Assembly (NCBI GenBank): GCA_002287215.1
Contig: LMVO01000009.1
Span: 1 to 41,954 of the forward strand
From: Methanocorpusculum parvum
GTDB lineage: Archaea > Halobacteriota > Methanomicrobia > Methanomicrobiales > Methanocorpusculaceae
Length of the DNA stretch: 41,954 nt
Reading direction: 5' to 3'
Below the pieces are notes generated by a model. The model searched no databases, was not told where the DNA came from, and worked only from the letters and a program-made list of their open reading frames with translations. The stretch's first letter is position 1, and the number at the start of each line of letters is the position of its first letter. The translations under genes and the position numbers were made by a program. Positions 1 through 8,635 of this stretch are shown piece after piece.

Positions 1-2
1 CG

Positions 3-215
3 GCTCGTCCCTTCATCGGGACCGTTCGGGCAAATCCTGTCGGCGCCCCAGCGCCCCCCGTGAGAGGATTCTCTCTCGTCCAATCCCCAATCATTAAAAG
101 AATCTTTGAATAGGACTTACGCGTTGTGGTCTCAAAATGAGGAAGAGATAGATCAGTTGGGAGGCGCTGGGGCGCCGACAGGATTTGCCCGAACGGTCCC
201 GATGAAGGGACGAGC
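3..215. repeat. 53-bp perfect inverted repeat, arms 3-55 and 163-215
   Basis: Bases 3-55 are the exact reverse complement of 163-215, with 107 bases between them. The arms are GC-rich and end in a GGCGCTGGGGCGCC-like palindromic block. No coding potential is convincing here. The right arm lies inside the repeat element described at 101-419 and the left arm lies outside it. The window begins at the left arm, so its outer context is unseen. Confidence 0.9.
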
Positions 216-419
216 AAGACAGCGAAGCTGGATTGCGAGAGTGAGGATAAGCAAATCCGATTCTTATCGCCCGAAGGGCGGATTCGCGCCGATTCGCGGT
301 TGGTTTTTTCTCTTGTGTCAAAAAGAATGTCGTACACGAAACCGAAGTACATCTAATACGAACTACTGTTTTTTCCAGTTAAGATCGCACCGCGTAACTA
401 CTATTCAAAAAAAGATTTT
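101..419. mobile_element. MITE-like non-coding element, copy 1
   Basis: Two inverted copies of a terminal sequence flank this stretch: 101-135 on the minus orientation and 379-419 on the plus. Their shared core is close to TTACGCGGTGTGATCTT, preceded on the outer side by GAATAG and an AATCTTT tract. Inside lies a second motif at 292-319 (ATTCGCGGTT then CTCTTGTGTC). The same layout recurs at 38051-38245, and half of it at 41698-41772. There is no transposase gene, so this resembles a non-autonomous miniature inverted-repeat element. The right terminus ends at the SRP54 stop codon. A CGCCC/GGGCG hairpin sits at 268-280. The 419 bases before SRP54 hold no gene that I can support. Confidence 0.6.
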
Positions 420-1760
420 TTACATCGGACCCATAGGTCCCATGCCGCCTTTCTGCATCTGTTTCATCATTTTGCCCATCGCCATCCTGTTTCCTCTGAA
501 TCCTTTCAGGGTTTTCTGCATCATTTTATAATATTTGATGAGATCCCTGACCTCTTCGATCGTTGAACCGGACCCTTTGGCGACCCGCATCATTCTGGAC
601 GTGTTGATCAGAGCGGGTTCATCGAGTTCCTCAGGCGTCATGGAGTCCATGATGATCCGGAACTTTTTCATCTTGTCGGCAGTTCCTTCGAGAGCGTCGG
701 ACGGGACGTTCATGTTGCCCATCGGCAGCATGGACAGGACCTGTTTTAACGGACCCATCTTCTGAACCGCTTCGAGCTGTTTGTACATATCGTTCAGGGT
801 AAACTTTCCCCGAAGCATGGCGTTAACATCGACGTCTTCGGCATTGATGGATTCTTCAGCCTTTTCGACGAGGGCTTTCAGATCGCCCATCCCAAGAAGG
901 CGGGAGATAAATCCGTTTGCATCGAACCGTTCGAGATCATCGATCGTTTCACCGTTACCGATAAAAACGATTCCGGACTGGGTTTCGGCGACAGCTGACA
1001 TAGCGCCTCCTCCTTTCGCCGTACCGTCCATCTTGGTCACGATAACGCCGTCGATCCCGATCGCTTCATGGAACCGTTTTGCCTGATCACGGGCCGCCTG
1101 ACCGAGAGCCGCGTCGATGACGAGCCAGCGGTGATCGGGTTTGAGGTACGCATTGACCTCTGTGATCTCATCGATCAGATCATCTTCCAGGGCATGGCGG
1201 CCGGCGGTATCGACGATGACAACATCCATGTCTTTCAGGGCGGCAAGTCCGTCTTTGACGATTTTGACAGCATCCTTCTCTTTAGGATCTCCGTAACTTG
1301 GGACATTGATCTTTTTGCAGAGCGTTTCGAGCTGGGCATATGCTCCGGGCCGGAAGTTGTCGGCGCCGATCGCCCCGACTTTCAGACCTTTTCTCTGGAA
1401 GTAGCGGCAGAGTTTTCCGGTCGTGGTGGTCTTACCAGAACCCTGCAGACCGGCCATCAGGATCTTCTGCGGTTTTAAGGAGAACTCTGCCTCTTTGCCG
1501 ACAAGGTTCACCAGCTCCTGATACACGATCCTGAGTACATGTTCGCGGGCGTTGATGCCTTTGGGGAGATTTTCGTCCAGAGAGCGGGCTTTTATCTGTT
1601 TGGACAGCTCCATCACGAGCTTAACGTTGACGTCAGAAGAGAGCAGGGCTCTCTGGAGATCGCGGACGAGTTCATCGACGGCGGCACGGTCGATGACCGT
1701 TTTGCCGGCGAGTTTCTTCATCGCGTCTTTGAGTGAGTTGGAAAGTGTGTCGAGTCCCAT
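420..1760 (-). CDS. srp54: Signal recognition particle 54 kDa protein
   Basis: GTPase of the signal recognition particle, which binds signal sequences and 7S RNA and docks with FtsY at the membrane. The protein is about 446 residues. An N-terminal helical domain is followed by the G domain, with GLQGSGKTT near residue 104, DTAGR and TKMDG, and then a methionine-rich M domain with the GSGSTIEEV segment and a Met/Gly-rich tail. I chose the ATG at 1760 (MGLDTLSN) because the family starts there and a GGAG site lies just upstream inside the end of ftsY; an in-frame extension to 1787 is possible but unlikely. It follows ftsY with one base between stop and start, so the two are probably co-transcribed. 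Confidence 0.96.
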   Translation of the reverse strand: MGLDTLSNSLKDAMKKLAGKTVIDRAAVDELVRDLQRALLSSDVNVKLVMELSKQIKARSLDENLPKGINAREHVLRIVYQELVNLVGKEAEFSLKPQKILMAGLQGSGKTTTTGKLCRYFQRKGLKVGAIGADNFRPGAYAQLETLCKKINVPSYGDPKEKDAVKIVKDGLAALKDMDVVIVDTAGRHALEDDLIDEITEVNAYLKPDHRWLVIDAALGQAARDQAKRFHEAIGIDGVIVTKMDGTAKGGGAMSAVAETQSGIVFIGNGETIDDLERFDANGFISRLLGMGDLKALVEKAEESINAEDVDVNAMLRGKFTLNDMYKQLEAVQKMGPLKQVLSMLPMGNMNVPSDALEGTADKMKKFRIIMDSMTPEELDEPALINTSRMMRVAKGSGSTIEEVRDLIKYYKMMQKTLKGFRGNRMAMGKMMKQMQKGGMGPMGPM

Positions 1761-1761
1761 G

Positions 1762-2772
1762 TTAGTCATCTCCGAATATTTCATCAATGATCAGCGAAGG
1801 GGTGAACGGTTTCATATCATCATACCCCTGCCCTACTCCGAGAAAAACGAGCGGTTTGCCGATCGTGTATGCGATCGAGATGGCAGCTCCGCCTTTTGGA
1901 TCCATGTCGACTTTGGTGAGAATGACGCCGTCTGTCGAGACGGTTTTTTCAAACTCTTCGGCACGGATGACCGCATCGTTTCCGGCTACGGCCTCATCTA
2001 CGTAGAAGACGAGATCGGGTTTCATCACCCGTTTGATCTTTTCCAGCTGGTTCATGAGATTGACCCGGTTGTGGAACCGGCCTGCCGAATCGGCGAGGAC
2101 AACATCCGTCTTGTGGGCTTTGGCATACTCAACGGTGTCGTAGAGAACGGCCGAGGGATCGGCTCCTTCCTGATGGGCGATGAGTTTGATGCCAAGTCTT
2201 TCACAGTGGACACGGATCTGTTCGATTGCCCCGGCACGGAACGTGTCGCCGGCTCCGACCACGACGGAGAGTCCCTGACTCTGAAGATAGTGGGCGATCT
2301 TGGCGACCGAAGTTGTTTTCCCGGTCCCGTTTACCCCGGTGAAGAGGATCTTGACCGGCTTTTCATGGTTTTTAATATAGGAGACGAGATCGAATCCTTC
2401 ACCAAGAACCTTTTCGATCGCATGTCTGAGAGCGTCCGTGACGACATCGTCAGCGGATTCGCGGAGTTTCCTGTGCGTGCCGACGAGCTCTTTTTTCATG
2501 TGCTCTGTGATTGCCTCGGCGACGGGATAAGCTACGTCGGACTCCAGGAGGACCATCTGGAGTTCGAAGAGCGATTCCTCGATATCTTTTTCGGAAAGGA
2601 CAAACTCATGTTCTACGACAAGGGTTTTGATTTTATTGAGGAAGCCCGGGGCTTTTTTCTCCTCCGGCTCGGGCTTTGCTATGGTATGGGCGGCGGGAGC
2701 GGGCACTTCCGTCTCAGGCGCCGGGGTTTTTTTCTTCCCAAGGCCGAGTTTATTTTTCAGTCCTTCAAACAT
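1762..2772 (-). CDS. ftsY: SRP receptor FtsY
   Basis: Membrane-associated GTPase that receives SRP-ribosome complexes. It has 336 residues: a short charged Pro/Glu/Lys-rich N-terminus (about 1-45) that likely contacts lipid, a helical N domain, and a G domain with GVNGTGKTT at 146-154, DTFRAGA, DSAGR (usually DTAGR) and TKVD. The C-terminus has the LGVGQGYDDM motif. A TATA-like sequence about 25 bases upstream of the ATG suggests a nearly leaderless transcript. It normally follows prefoldin alpha directly; here a plus-strand protease gene separates them. Confidence 0.95.
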   Translation of the reverse strand: MFEGLKNKLGLGKKKTPAPETEVPAPAAHTIAKPEPEEKKAPGFLNKIKTLVVEHEFVLSEKDIEESLFELQMVLLESDVAYPVAEAITEHMKKELVGTHRKLRESADDVVTDALRHAIEKVLGEGFDLVSYIKNHEKPVKILFTGVNGTGKTTSVAKIAHYLQSQGLSVVVGAGDTFRAGAIEQIRVHCERLGIKLIAHQEGADPSAVLYDTVEYAKAHKTDVVLADSAGRFHNRVNLMNQLEKIKRVMKPDLVFYVDEAVAGNDAVIRAEEFEKTVSTDGVILTKVDMDPKGGAAISIAYTIGKPLVFLGVGQGYDDMKPFTPSLIIDEIFGDD

Positions 2773-2795
2773 TATCTATTCATTCGGTCCTGTGA

Positions 2796-2804
2796 ATATA
2801 AATT
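2796..2804 (-). promoter_or_regulatory. TATA-like box for ftsY-srp54
   Basis: Read on the minus strand this is TTTATATT, about 25 bases before the ftsY ATG. That spacing is what is expected for a leaderless or near-leaderless archaeal transcript. The opposite-strand gene at 2866 has its own TATA-like sequence at about 2835-2843, so this 93-base gap is a divergent promoter region. Confidence 0.5.
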
Positions 2805-2865
2805 CCTCTCTGTTAGTTCCGCAAAGGAATACGCTCATATACTTAGACCGTAGAGTGAAGTACAA

Positions 2866-4902
2866 ATGACAGCGGGCGGCGTGTTTCAAAAAACGCTGAT
2901 CCTTGGAGGAATTATCGTGCTTATCCTTTCTGCGATGATCCTGCCGGTTTCAGCATCGAATGAGAATTATCTTGTTTTCTATATGGTCGGTTCCGATCTG
3001 GAATCGCAGGATCATTACGGGTCAAAGAATTTACAGGACCTTGCAGGCAGCTGGGATCCGGATATTGGCGATATTATCGTTATTTACGGGGGGGCTGACA
3101 AAACCGGATGGGACAACGGTCTTGCCGTTACCAATCTGGAACTTCTGAAAAAGGATCTTCTTGACGGCGAGGTAGGGTCCGACGGGAATCCGGCCACGCC
3201 GACAGAGTTTGTTCTGACCCGCATTCCGGATCTGGATATCTCCTCGCCGGGTGCGCTGGCCAAGGGTCTGGCGTATGCAGACGCCTATGCTGCCGATGAG
3301 GGACTCACCTCAGCCAACAGATACCTGATCTTCTGGAATCACGGCGGAGGGTATGAGGGATTTGGCGCGAACGAACTGCTGGATACCTGGATGAGCGTGG
3401 AGGATCTGCAGAAAGGTCTTGCCGCCGCCAAAAAGTATGACATGATCATATTTGACGCCTGTCTGATGGCGTCGCTTGAGGTGGCGGACGCCTTGCATCC
3501 GTATGCGGATTATCTGGCGGCGTCAGAGGAGAATGTGCCGGGTGACGGACTCAATTATGTGGGAATCGGCAAAGCGCTTTCCAGTGATCCTTCAATGACC
3601 CCGGAGGATTTTGGAAAAACGATCATCACGTCGTTTATTTCGGTTCAGGACGGGGATGCAAAAACATTCTCTCTTGTCCGTCTCGATAAAACACCGTCTG
3701 TTGTTTCTTCTCTGGACACGCTCGGGCATTCCCTTCGGGAGGTTCTTGACGATGCCGATTCGCTTGCGGCGCTTGGCGATATCTACACAAATATCCAGGG
3801 ATATGGAAGGAGTGATGACGGCTCAACGGTGACCTCGGTGGATCTCTATGCATTTGCAGACCAAATCCGCGCCAACACCGAAGAGGGGAGTTCCCTGCAC
3901 ACATCAGCCGGAGATCTGCAGACTGCCCTGCGGGATTATGTGCTTATGACAAAAGACTCAGGCCATTTCAGCGCTGCACACGGCGTGTCGATCGCGGCGC
4001 CGCGGGAGGAGTTTGTCAGCGACTTTCCACGAAGCATAACATTTGGAAGAAACGGCTGGTACGAGTATTTTTCAACATATATGAACACAGCCGGCAGTCC
4101 TGCAAAGCCTGGCGCCCAATACAGGAGCAGCAGTGCAGACAGCCGGACGATCGTGGTGAACGATCCAACGAAGATGACGATCGTGTTTGCCGATTATCTG
4201 TATCTGAAGGACGGACAGTATCTCATCATCGGTCAGACGCCTCTTGAAGAGACCTATGTTCCCTCGGGCGGCGGGCTCTGGATCTCGGTTCCAAGCGGGG
4301 AGTATGATGATCCGGACTGGGACGGGACATGGTTTGTTCTCGGCGGCGAGGGGAAAAACTCTGATGTGTTTGTTACGATGAAGTATGCGTATTCGTTCGT
4401 TGAGCAGGATTCTCTCAGCAGTGTCTATCTGATCTACGGAAATATGACTCGAACGGTCAGCGGAAAGGAGACAACTGTCCCGTCGGTGATCACTGCCGTT
4501 GTTGATATGGACGCGATGAAGACGACAGATATGTTTGTTGAATCCGTATCCGAAGACGGCTGGTATTCGCGTACGAATCTCTGGGGAGACACGGGAATTT
4601 TACCGGGCGATGTGTTTACCCCGCTTCTTGAGATCTACAACGAAGAGGAGGAGTCGGTCGAAACGGTATATTCCGCGGATCGTTTTACCTTCGGCGATGA
4701 TCCGGCGGCGGAACTTGTCAGAACAGCATTGGATGAGGAAAACTGCTACTGGGTCGCTGAACTGGATGATTATCTTGACGATGACGCGTTTTATCTTGAA
4801 GAACCTGATCTCCCGGACACCGGAAGCGCAAAGTCACCGATCCTGCCTGCCGGGCTGCTTTTTGGTCTTGCGGCCGCTTTCCTGCTGATCAGAAGAAGAT
4901 AA
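2866..4902 (+). CDS. Clostripain-family (C11) secreted protease with LPDTG-type C-terminus
   Basis: Probable exported cysteine peptidase of 678 residues. Residues 9-30 form a signal peptide ending near VSASN. The C11-like domain shows the catalytic pair: His159 in WNHGGG and Cys199 in FDACLMASLEVA. A long, probably beta-rich C-terminal region follows. The end is unusual: LPDTG at 649-653, a hydrophobic helix at about 658-675, and RRR as the last residues, the layout of a sortase sorting signal. A simple C-terminal membrane anchor is the alternative. The gene lies on the opposite strand inside a conserved ribosomal/SRP cluster, so it looks like a local insertion. A run of eleven T at about 4907-4917 may end transcription. 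Confidence 0.85.
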   Translation: MTAGGVFQKTLILGGIIVLILSAMILPVSASNENYLVFYMVGSDLESQDHYGSKNLQDLAGSWDPDIGDIIVIYGGADKTGWDNGLAVTNLELLKKDLLDGEVGSDGNPATPTEFVLTRIPDLDISSPGALAKGLAYADAYAADEGLTSANRYLIFWNHGGGYEGFGANELLDTWMSVEDLQKGLAAAKKYDMIIFDACLMASLEVADALHPYADYLAASEENVPGDGLNYVGIGKALSSDPSMTPEDFGKTIITSFISVQDGDAKTFSLVRLDKTPSVVSSLDTLGHSLREVLDDADSLAALGDIYTNIQGYGRSDDGSTVTSVDLYAFADQIRANTEEGSSLHTSAGDLQTALRDYVLMTKDSGHFSAAHGVSIAAPREEFVSDFPRSITFGRNGWYEYFSTYMNTAGSPAKPGAQYRSSSADSRTIVVNDPTKMTIVFADYLYLKDGQYLIIGQTPLEETYVPSGGGLWISVPSGEYDDPDWDGTWFVLGGEGKNSDVFVTMKYAYSFVEQDSLSSVYLIYGNMTRTVSGKETTVPSVITAVVDMDAMKTTDMFVESVSEDGWYSRTNLWGDTGILPGDVFTPLLEIYNEEEESVETVYSADRFTFGDDPAAELVRTALDEENCYWVAELDDYLDDDAFYLEEPDLPDTGSAKSPILPAGLLFGLAAAFLLIRRR

Positions 4903-4970
4903 CATTCTTTTTTTTTTGAAACGTTTGGGCGTTTTTCGTGATGATGAACAGAAATGGAAAAAAGAGAAGT

Positions 4971-5414
4971 TCAGCGGTGCTGAGTCTGAGAATAGATTTC
5001 CTGCATTCTCTGCTCAACGGCCCGCATCTGTTCCTGAAGCTTTCCAAGAGATTCGGAAAGCCGTTTTGCGGATGCATCCATCTCAGTGACCCGGTCGCGA
5101 AGGAATGTGATCGCGTCTTCGACCGGTTTTTCGACAGTGATGCCTGCGCCGATTCCCACCATGATGTTTTTGGTGTCAGTAACGGTTGCGTGAACCGATA
5201 CGCCTCCTCCAAGATTGAGAAGCGTGGGGACATCGCCTTCCAGACCGCGGAAAGCTTCAAGCGACTCGATAGACGCCAGCGCTTCCCCGCGTGCCGATTC
5301 GATGAACCGGAGCTGCTGGGTCAGAAGTTCAAACTGCTGGGAATATTCATTGGCATATGCCTGGAGGGAGCGGACCTCCTGCTCCAGGGATGCCTGATCA
5401 GTATTACTCGCCAT
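4971..5414 (-). CDS. pfdA: Prefoldin alpha subunit
   Basis: Subunit of the hexameric jellyfish-shaped chaperone that hands unfolded proteins to the thermosome. It has 147 residues with the family's two coiled-coil helices (about 5-50 and 95-145) around a central beta segment containing LNLGGGVSVHATV and VGIGAGITVEK. The ATG at 5414 is chosen because the protein then has the normal length and start (MASNTDQ); the frame stays open further upstream but overlaps the L18Ae gene. It overlaps the end of L18Ae by 11 bases, so the two are translationally coupled. Confidence 0.94.
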   Translation of the reverse strand: MASNTDQASLEQEVRSLQAYANEYSQQFELLTQQLRFIESARGEALASIESLEAFRGLEGDVPTLLNLGGGVSVHATVTDTKNIMVGIGAGITVEKPVEDAITFLRDRVTEMDASAKRLSESLGKLQEQMRAVEQRMQEIYSQTQHR

Positions 5415-5589
5415 TAATAGCCTTTGCAGAGTCAATGGTAATATACTTGCGTTCGAGTCTGTGCTTGCTTCCAATCGTTGCAAGAGTAAACTCTCCTGCA
5501 AGCTTCTCGGAAGGTGCATCGACTGTTTTTGTGAAGGGCTTCATCTTTCCATCGTTTTTGAATGTGCCCTTTACCTCGAATTTCGGCAT
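5404..5589 (-). CDS. rpl18a: Large-subunit ribosomal protein L18Ae (LX)
   Basis: Small basic ribosomal protein of 61 residues. The sequence (MPKFEVKG, then SKHRLERKYITID) matches archaeal LX/L18Ae, which is about half the size of eukaryotic L18a. It lies between aIF6 and prefoldin alpha, the usual archaeal order. Its stop overlaps the pfdA start. Confidence 0.93.
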   Translation of the reverse strand: MPKFEVKGTFKNDGKMKPFTKTVDAPSEKLAGEFTLATIGSKHRLERKYITIDSAKAINGE

Positions 5590-5656
5590 TTATTTCACCT
5601 CACAGAAATCGCATACTTCTTGCAAAGCATGCTCAACTCGTGAAAAAATAATTTTT

Positions 5657-6325
5657 TCACAAGAATCCAAATACATCTTCGATTCTACCAAGTTCATAGC
5701 CCGTGGTAGCGTTACCTGCCAGATATCCTTTGCTGTTGATCAGAAGACCGGTGCCGATCAGACCCGAACCCATGTTTACGGATCCGGTTCCGATTGCCAA
5801 ATCAGCATTATCGATGCTGCGTTCCAGTTTTTCGATCTCTTCGGGGCTGCTTCTTGCCGGCAGAAGGATGCCTGCGTTTGTGCAGGCACACGTCATGCCG
5901 ACCGTTCCAACTCCGGCAAAGGACATCGGGATGATCTTGACTTTCAGAAAATCCGCCACCATTTCGCGCATCGCAGACGACATGTCAGGATGTACAACAG
6001 CAAACGAATCATTGGTCAGAATTACGTTCCCTGCCGCATTCATCTCTTCTCCAAGAAGCAGGCAGTCGCCGTACTCCTGAAGGATTTCGAGTTCTGAATC
6101 CTGAATGAGACCGGAAACGACAAATCCGCGGGAGTTGCCTGTGAGGAGGAGACCTATGACAGAGGAGCCCTGGATGAAGGTTTCGATAACCTCGACATCC
6201 AAAGCTTCCGCTATTTTGTCCCGGAACTCTTTTGGAGCTTCGACCGGGACTACGGCAAGATCTTCAAAGACACGGGCATACACGCCGATGTTCGGGTCAC
6301 CATTCAATGACAGGGTCGGGTCCAT
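5657..6325 (-). CDS. eif6: Translation initiation factor aIF6
   Basis: Ribosome anti-association factor that binds the large subunit and blocks premature joining. It has 222 residues with the repeated pentein pattern: NIGVYARVFE near the start, then GDCLLLGEE, NDSFAVVHPD and GTVGMTCACTNAGILLP. The start ATG at 6325 directly follows the L31e stop, so the genes are co-translated. Confidence 0.95.
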   Translation of the reverse strand: MDPTLSLNGDPNIGVYARVFEDLAVVPVEAPKEFRDKIAEALDVEVIETFIQGSSVIGLLLTGNSRGFVVSGLIQDSELEILQEYGDCLLLGEEMNAAGNVILTNDSFAVVHPDMSSAMREMVADFLKVKIIPMSFAGVGTVGMTCACTNAGILLPARSSPEEIEKLERSIDNADLAIGTGSVNMGSGLIGTGLLINSKGYLAGNATTGYELGRIEDVFGFL

Positions 6326-6589
6326 TTATTCCTCAGCAAGTTCTGCCTGGACCTGACCGTCTTCGAACTTCATTGCCCGAACACGAATACGTCTTGGCGG
6401 TTTCTGGGATCCGCGCGCCCATACGAGTTCGTTAATGCTCTTGTCGAGTTTAACGTCATCACTCTTCATGTGATGCTCAAGGTAGCCGCGGATGTCTTTG
6501 ATAGCTGCGTTTGCACGCTTGTAGCACGGAACACGCTTTACATCGCGAAGCGGGATCACGTATACCTGTTCTTTTTGCACTTCTACCAT
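6326..6589 (-). CDS. rpl31e: Ribosomal protein L31e
   Basis: Ribosomal protein of 87 residues near the exit tunnel. The central segment ([21 protein letters not shown], then [20 protein letters not shown]) is typical of archaeal L31e. It lies between L39e (four bases upstream) and aIF6 (no gap). Confidence 0.95.
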   Translation of the reverse strand: MVEVQKEQVYVIPLRDVKRVPCYKRANAAIKDIRGYLEHHMKSDDVKLDKSINELVWARGSQKPPRRIRVRAMKFEDGQVQAELAEE

Positions 6590-6593
6590 TTTT

Positions 6594-6746
6594 TTACACC
6601 TTCAGAGTGCTGCGTCTCCAGTTGCGTCTCTTTGGATGCGACACAACAGTGCGCTTGGTTTTGATCATGACCCAGGCAGGAACACGGCGGTTCTGCTGGG
6701 TTGCCTTTGCAAGACGAATCTTACGGCTTTTGGTAAGTTTGCTCAT
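6594..6746 (-). CDS. rpl39e: Ribosomal protein L39e
   Basis: Very small, highly basic exit-tunnel protein of 50 residues: it starts [19 protein letters not shown] and ends [12 protein letters not shown] found it by translating the gap between the PP-loop gene and L31e. The ATG overlaps the stop of the upstream gene as ATGA, and its order before L31e is the normal archaeal one. Confidence 0.95.
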
Positions 6747-7342
6747 GGTTCATTCACCATTTTTTTCTTGATGATCAGAGACTGTTCATGATTTTTCGGA
6801 AAGAGAGACGTAAAGTCTATTCCTCTCCGGGTCATTTCAGATCTGATCTCGTTTTCGAAGTCACCGTTGGGGATCGTTCCGGTTTCGCCGTAGGCGATCT
6901 CAAAGAACTTCTCCGCCAGCCGGATGATCTCTGTTTTTCCGATGCCAAGCAAAGGGCGGATATAACTCACCCCGTACTTCATCTCAAGACTTTGCACTTC
7001 AGACTGTGTCCGCATCGGAACCCGGTCATCTCGTCGGGTTCCGTCGGCGACCACCTCATATTCCTGCGCTGCAGCACAGAGGGACCGTCGGTGGATTTCG
7101 TTGATAGCATTTGCAGGATGTCCGTCGTGAACGATTTGGTCCACGACTTCATCAAGGAAACCTGGCGCAAAGACCAGTTTCTTCCAGGGAAAACCGGTTT
7201 CCTTTGCCGCCGCCTCGATAGAAGGCACAACGCGGGTCTCATTAAAGACAAAGGTCAATAACTCCACATCATAATCTCTTGATAAGAGAACCGCGGCAAG
7301 ACTGCTGTCTTTACCGCCGCTGTAGAGCACCCCTGCTTTCAT
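6743..7342 (-). CDS. PP-loop ATPase-like protein, substrate unknown
   Basis: A 199-residue protein of the adenine-nucleotide alpha-hydrolase fold. The PP-loop LYSGGKDSS is at residues 7-15, which implies ATP cleavage to AMP and pyrophosphate with adenylation of a substrate. A GTRRDD segment follows mid-protein. The PP-loop family includes tRNA-thiolating and amidating enzymes, and its place in a ribosome operon fits an RNA or translation-factor modification role, but no specific substrate can be read from the sequence. It overlaps PDCD5 and L39e by ATGA on both sides. Confidence 0.8.
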
Positions 7343-7671
7343 CCGACCCTGCGGATATTGAATTCCTTCTTCTGCGGAACTATCTGAGTTAACAGCTGTC
7401 TGAGCTGTTCATCGGTAATCTTATTACGCAGGCGTCCAGACTGGGCGAGAGATACAATCTGCTGCTCGACGGAAGAGGCAAACTCAGGCTTTGTCAGCCG
7501 GATAGTGTTCAACCTTTCCCGAGCTTCAGGCTCCATAACCTGCATGAGTACAGACTGAATCTGTGCCTGCATCTGCTGCTGACGCTGGATCTGATCTTGT
7601 TCCGCCATCTGCTGCTGCTGCATCTGCATCATACGCTGACGGCGGATTTCTGCGAGTTCATCGTCTCCCAT
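7339..7671 (-). CDS. PDCD5-family DNA-binding protein
   Basis: A 110-residue protein of the PDCD5/TFAR19 family. It starts with an acidic MGDDELAEI, then a long Gln/Met-rich helix (about 10-45), then a helical bundle with ARERLNTIRLTKPEFA and ends in KKEFNIRR. The cellular role in archaea is unresolved; DNA binding is known for some members. A GAGGTGA ribosome-binding site lies seven bases before the ATG. It sits between S19e and the PP-loop gene in the conserved order. Confidence 0.9.
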   Translation of the reverse strand: MGDDELAEIRRQRMMQMQQQQMAEQDQIQRQQQMQAQIQSVLMQVMEPEARERLNTIRLTKPEFASSVEQQIVSLAQSGRLRNKITDEQLRQLLTQIVPQKKEFNIRRVG

Positions 7672-7705
7672 TCTTGAATCACCTCGAATTGATCAATATG
7701 TAATT

Positions 7706-8155
7706 TTAATACTTTGCAAGTCCGGGCGCAGTCTCGACTGCCTGATCCTTTAAGGAATAAGCAACGCCGTCGAGGAATTTGCGGCCTTTTGCAGAGACAT
7801 TTCTGCCGCCAGTCACCTTTTCGAGGTAGCCGGCTGCTTCGAGCTGCTGCATGACTTTTCTGGCAATGCTTCCACTGCCTTTTCTAAAGTGGGACGGCTT
7901 GGAACCGCGGTCCTGCACACCGCCGTAAACGGAGCGCATGCGCTCAACTCCAATCGGGCCGTCAACGTAAATTCTGCGCAGCACTGCTGCGGAACGAACA
8001 TACCACCAGTCTGGATTTTCCGGTGGCATCTCCTTGTGTACTCCCGTCTTGACGAACTCTGCCCACTCGGGTGCTTTGATGACTGACTCATTCTTGAGTT
8101 CGTCTGCTACCTTTGCGAGGAGTAAGTCTGCCGGAATATCAAACACTGTAGTCAT
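7706..8155 (-). CDS. rps19e: Ribosomal protein S19e
   Basis: Small-subunit protein of 149 residues starting [13 protein letters not shown], with [13 protein letters not shown] and [21 protein letters not shown], all typical of S19e. I chose the ATG at 8155 over a TTG two codons upstream because a GAGG site lies seven bases before it. It is the first gene of the ribosomal/aIF6/prefoldin operon; a TATA-like TTTATACA is at about 8234-8241 on the minus strand. Confidence 0.95.
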   Translation of the reverse strand: MTTVFDIPADLLLAKVADELKNESVIKAPEWAEFVKTGVHKEMPPENPDWWYVRSAAVLRRIYVDGPIGVERMRSVYGGVQDRGSKPSHFRKGSGSIARKVMQQLEAAGYLEKVTGGRNVSAKGRKFLDGVAYSLKDQAVETAPGLAKY

Positions 8156-8176
8156 TGACAATCCTCACTGTATGCC

Positions 8177-8215
8177 GCATGTTGGAGACATGCTTCACTG
8201 CGGAACTTTTCCGCA
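8177..8215 (-). promoter_or_regulatory. Two hairpins in the S19e operon leader
   Basis: In the leader between the TATA-like box (about 8234-8241) and the S19e ATG are two small stem-loops: TGCGGAA/TTCCGCA with a 3-base loop (8199-8215) and GCATG/CATGC with a 7-base loop (8177-8193). Feedback control of a ribosomal operon is possible, but I recognise no specific binding motif. Confidence 0.4.
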
Positions 8216-8287
8216 ATAGATGACATTAACAGTCTGTATAAATTAGAGTCGTAAGATAATATATGTTCGCTAGAAAAAAGTGAGATT

Positions 8288-8635
8288 TTATTTCCTTCCC
8301 ATGAAGGAAGACTTGATCTTGTCACGGGCTGAGAGGTTTTTCGGCGGCGTTCTTCTCGCAGGTCCGGCTTCTAAGACCTTTCCGCGGTTTTTCGCGCCAA
8401 GGACCACCATTCTTCCGCGCGCGGCGATGACCTCTGCTGAGACGGAACTGGCAAGATCCTGCACTTCCTCGGTCTTCATGTCCGAACTCTGCAGCCATTT
8501 GATTTTGATAACTTTGCGTGTTTCGAGCTGGCGGCGTATCTCTGCAAGGAGATCATCGGTGTAGCCGTTTTTACCGACCCAGATGGTTGGTTTCAGGGTC
8601 TGGATATAGGATTCTGTAATATCTGAGATTGTTTT
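8288..8635 (-). CDS. yhbY: YhbY/CRM-domain RNA-binding protein; start codon unclear
   Basis: Single CRM domain RNA-binding protein, probably involved in ribosome assembly. The domain is plain (KPTIWVGKNGYTDDLL, KVIKIKWLQSS, RMVVLGAKNRGK) and runs almost to the upstream stop of the Rpp21 gene, yet the frame has no ATG, GTG or TTG before residue Met of SSDMKTEE, which would cut the domain in half. A GTG overlapping the Rpp21 stop as GTGA (8637-8639) is one base out of frame across an A5 run. So either the A run carries an extra base (sequencing error or slippage) or a rare ATT/ATC start is used. The limits given are the open frame. Confidence 0.8.
   Translation of the reverse strand, partial: KTISDITESYIQTLKPTIWVGKNGYTDDLLAEIRRQLETRKVIKIKWLQSSDMKTEEVQDLASSVSAEVIAARGRMVVLGAKNRGKVLEAGPARRTPPKNLSARDKIKSSFMGRK

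Noticed and set aside
1552..2853. 433-codon open frame on the plus strand
   Set aside because: It is the antisense of ftsY and the srp54 start; both of those are certain and this translation has no family features.
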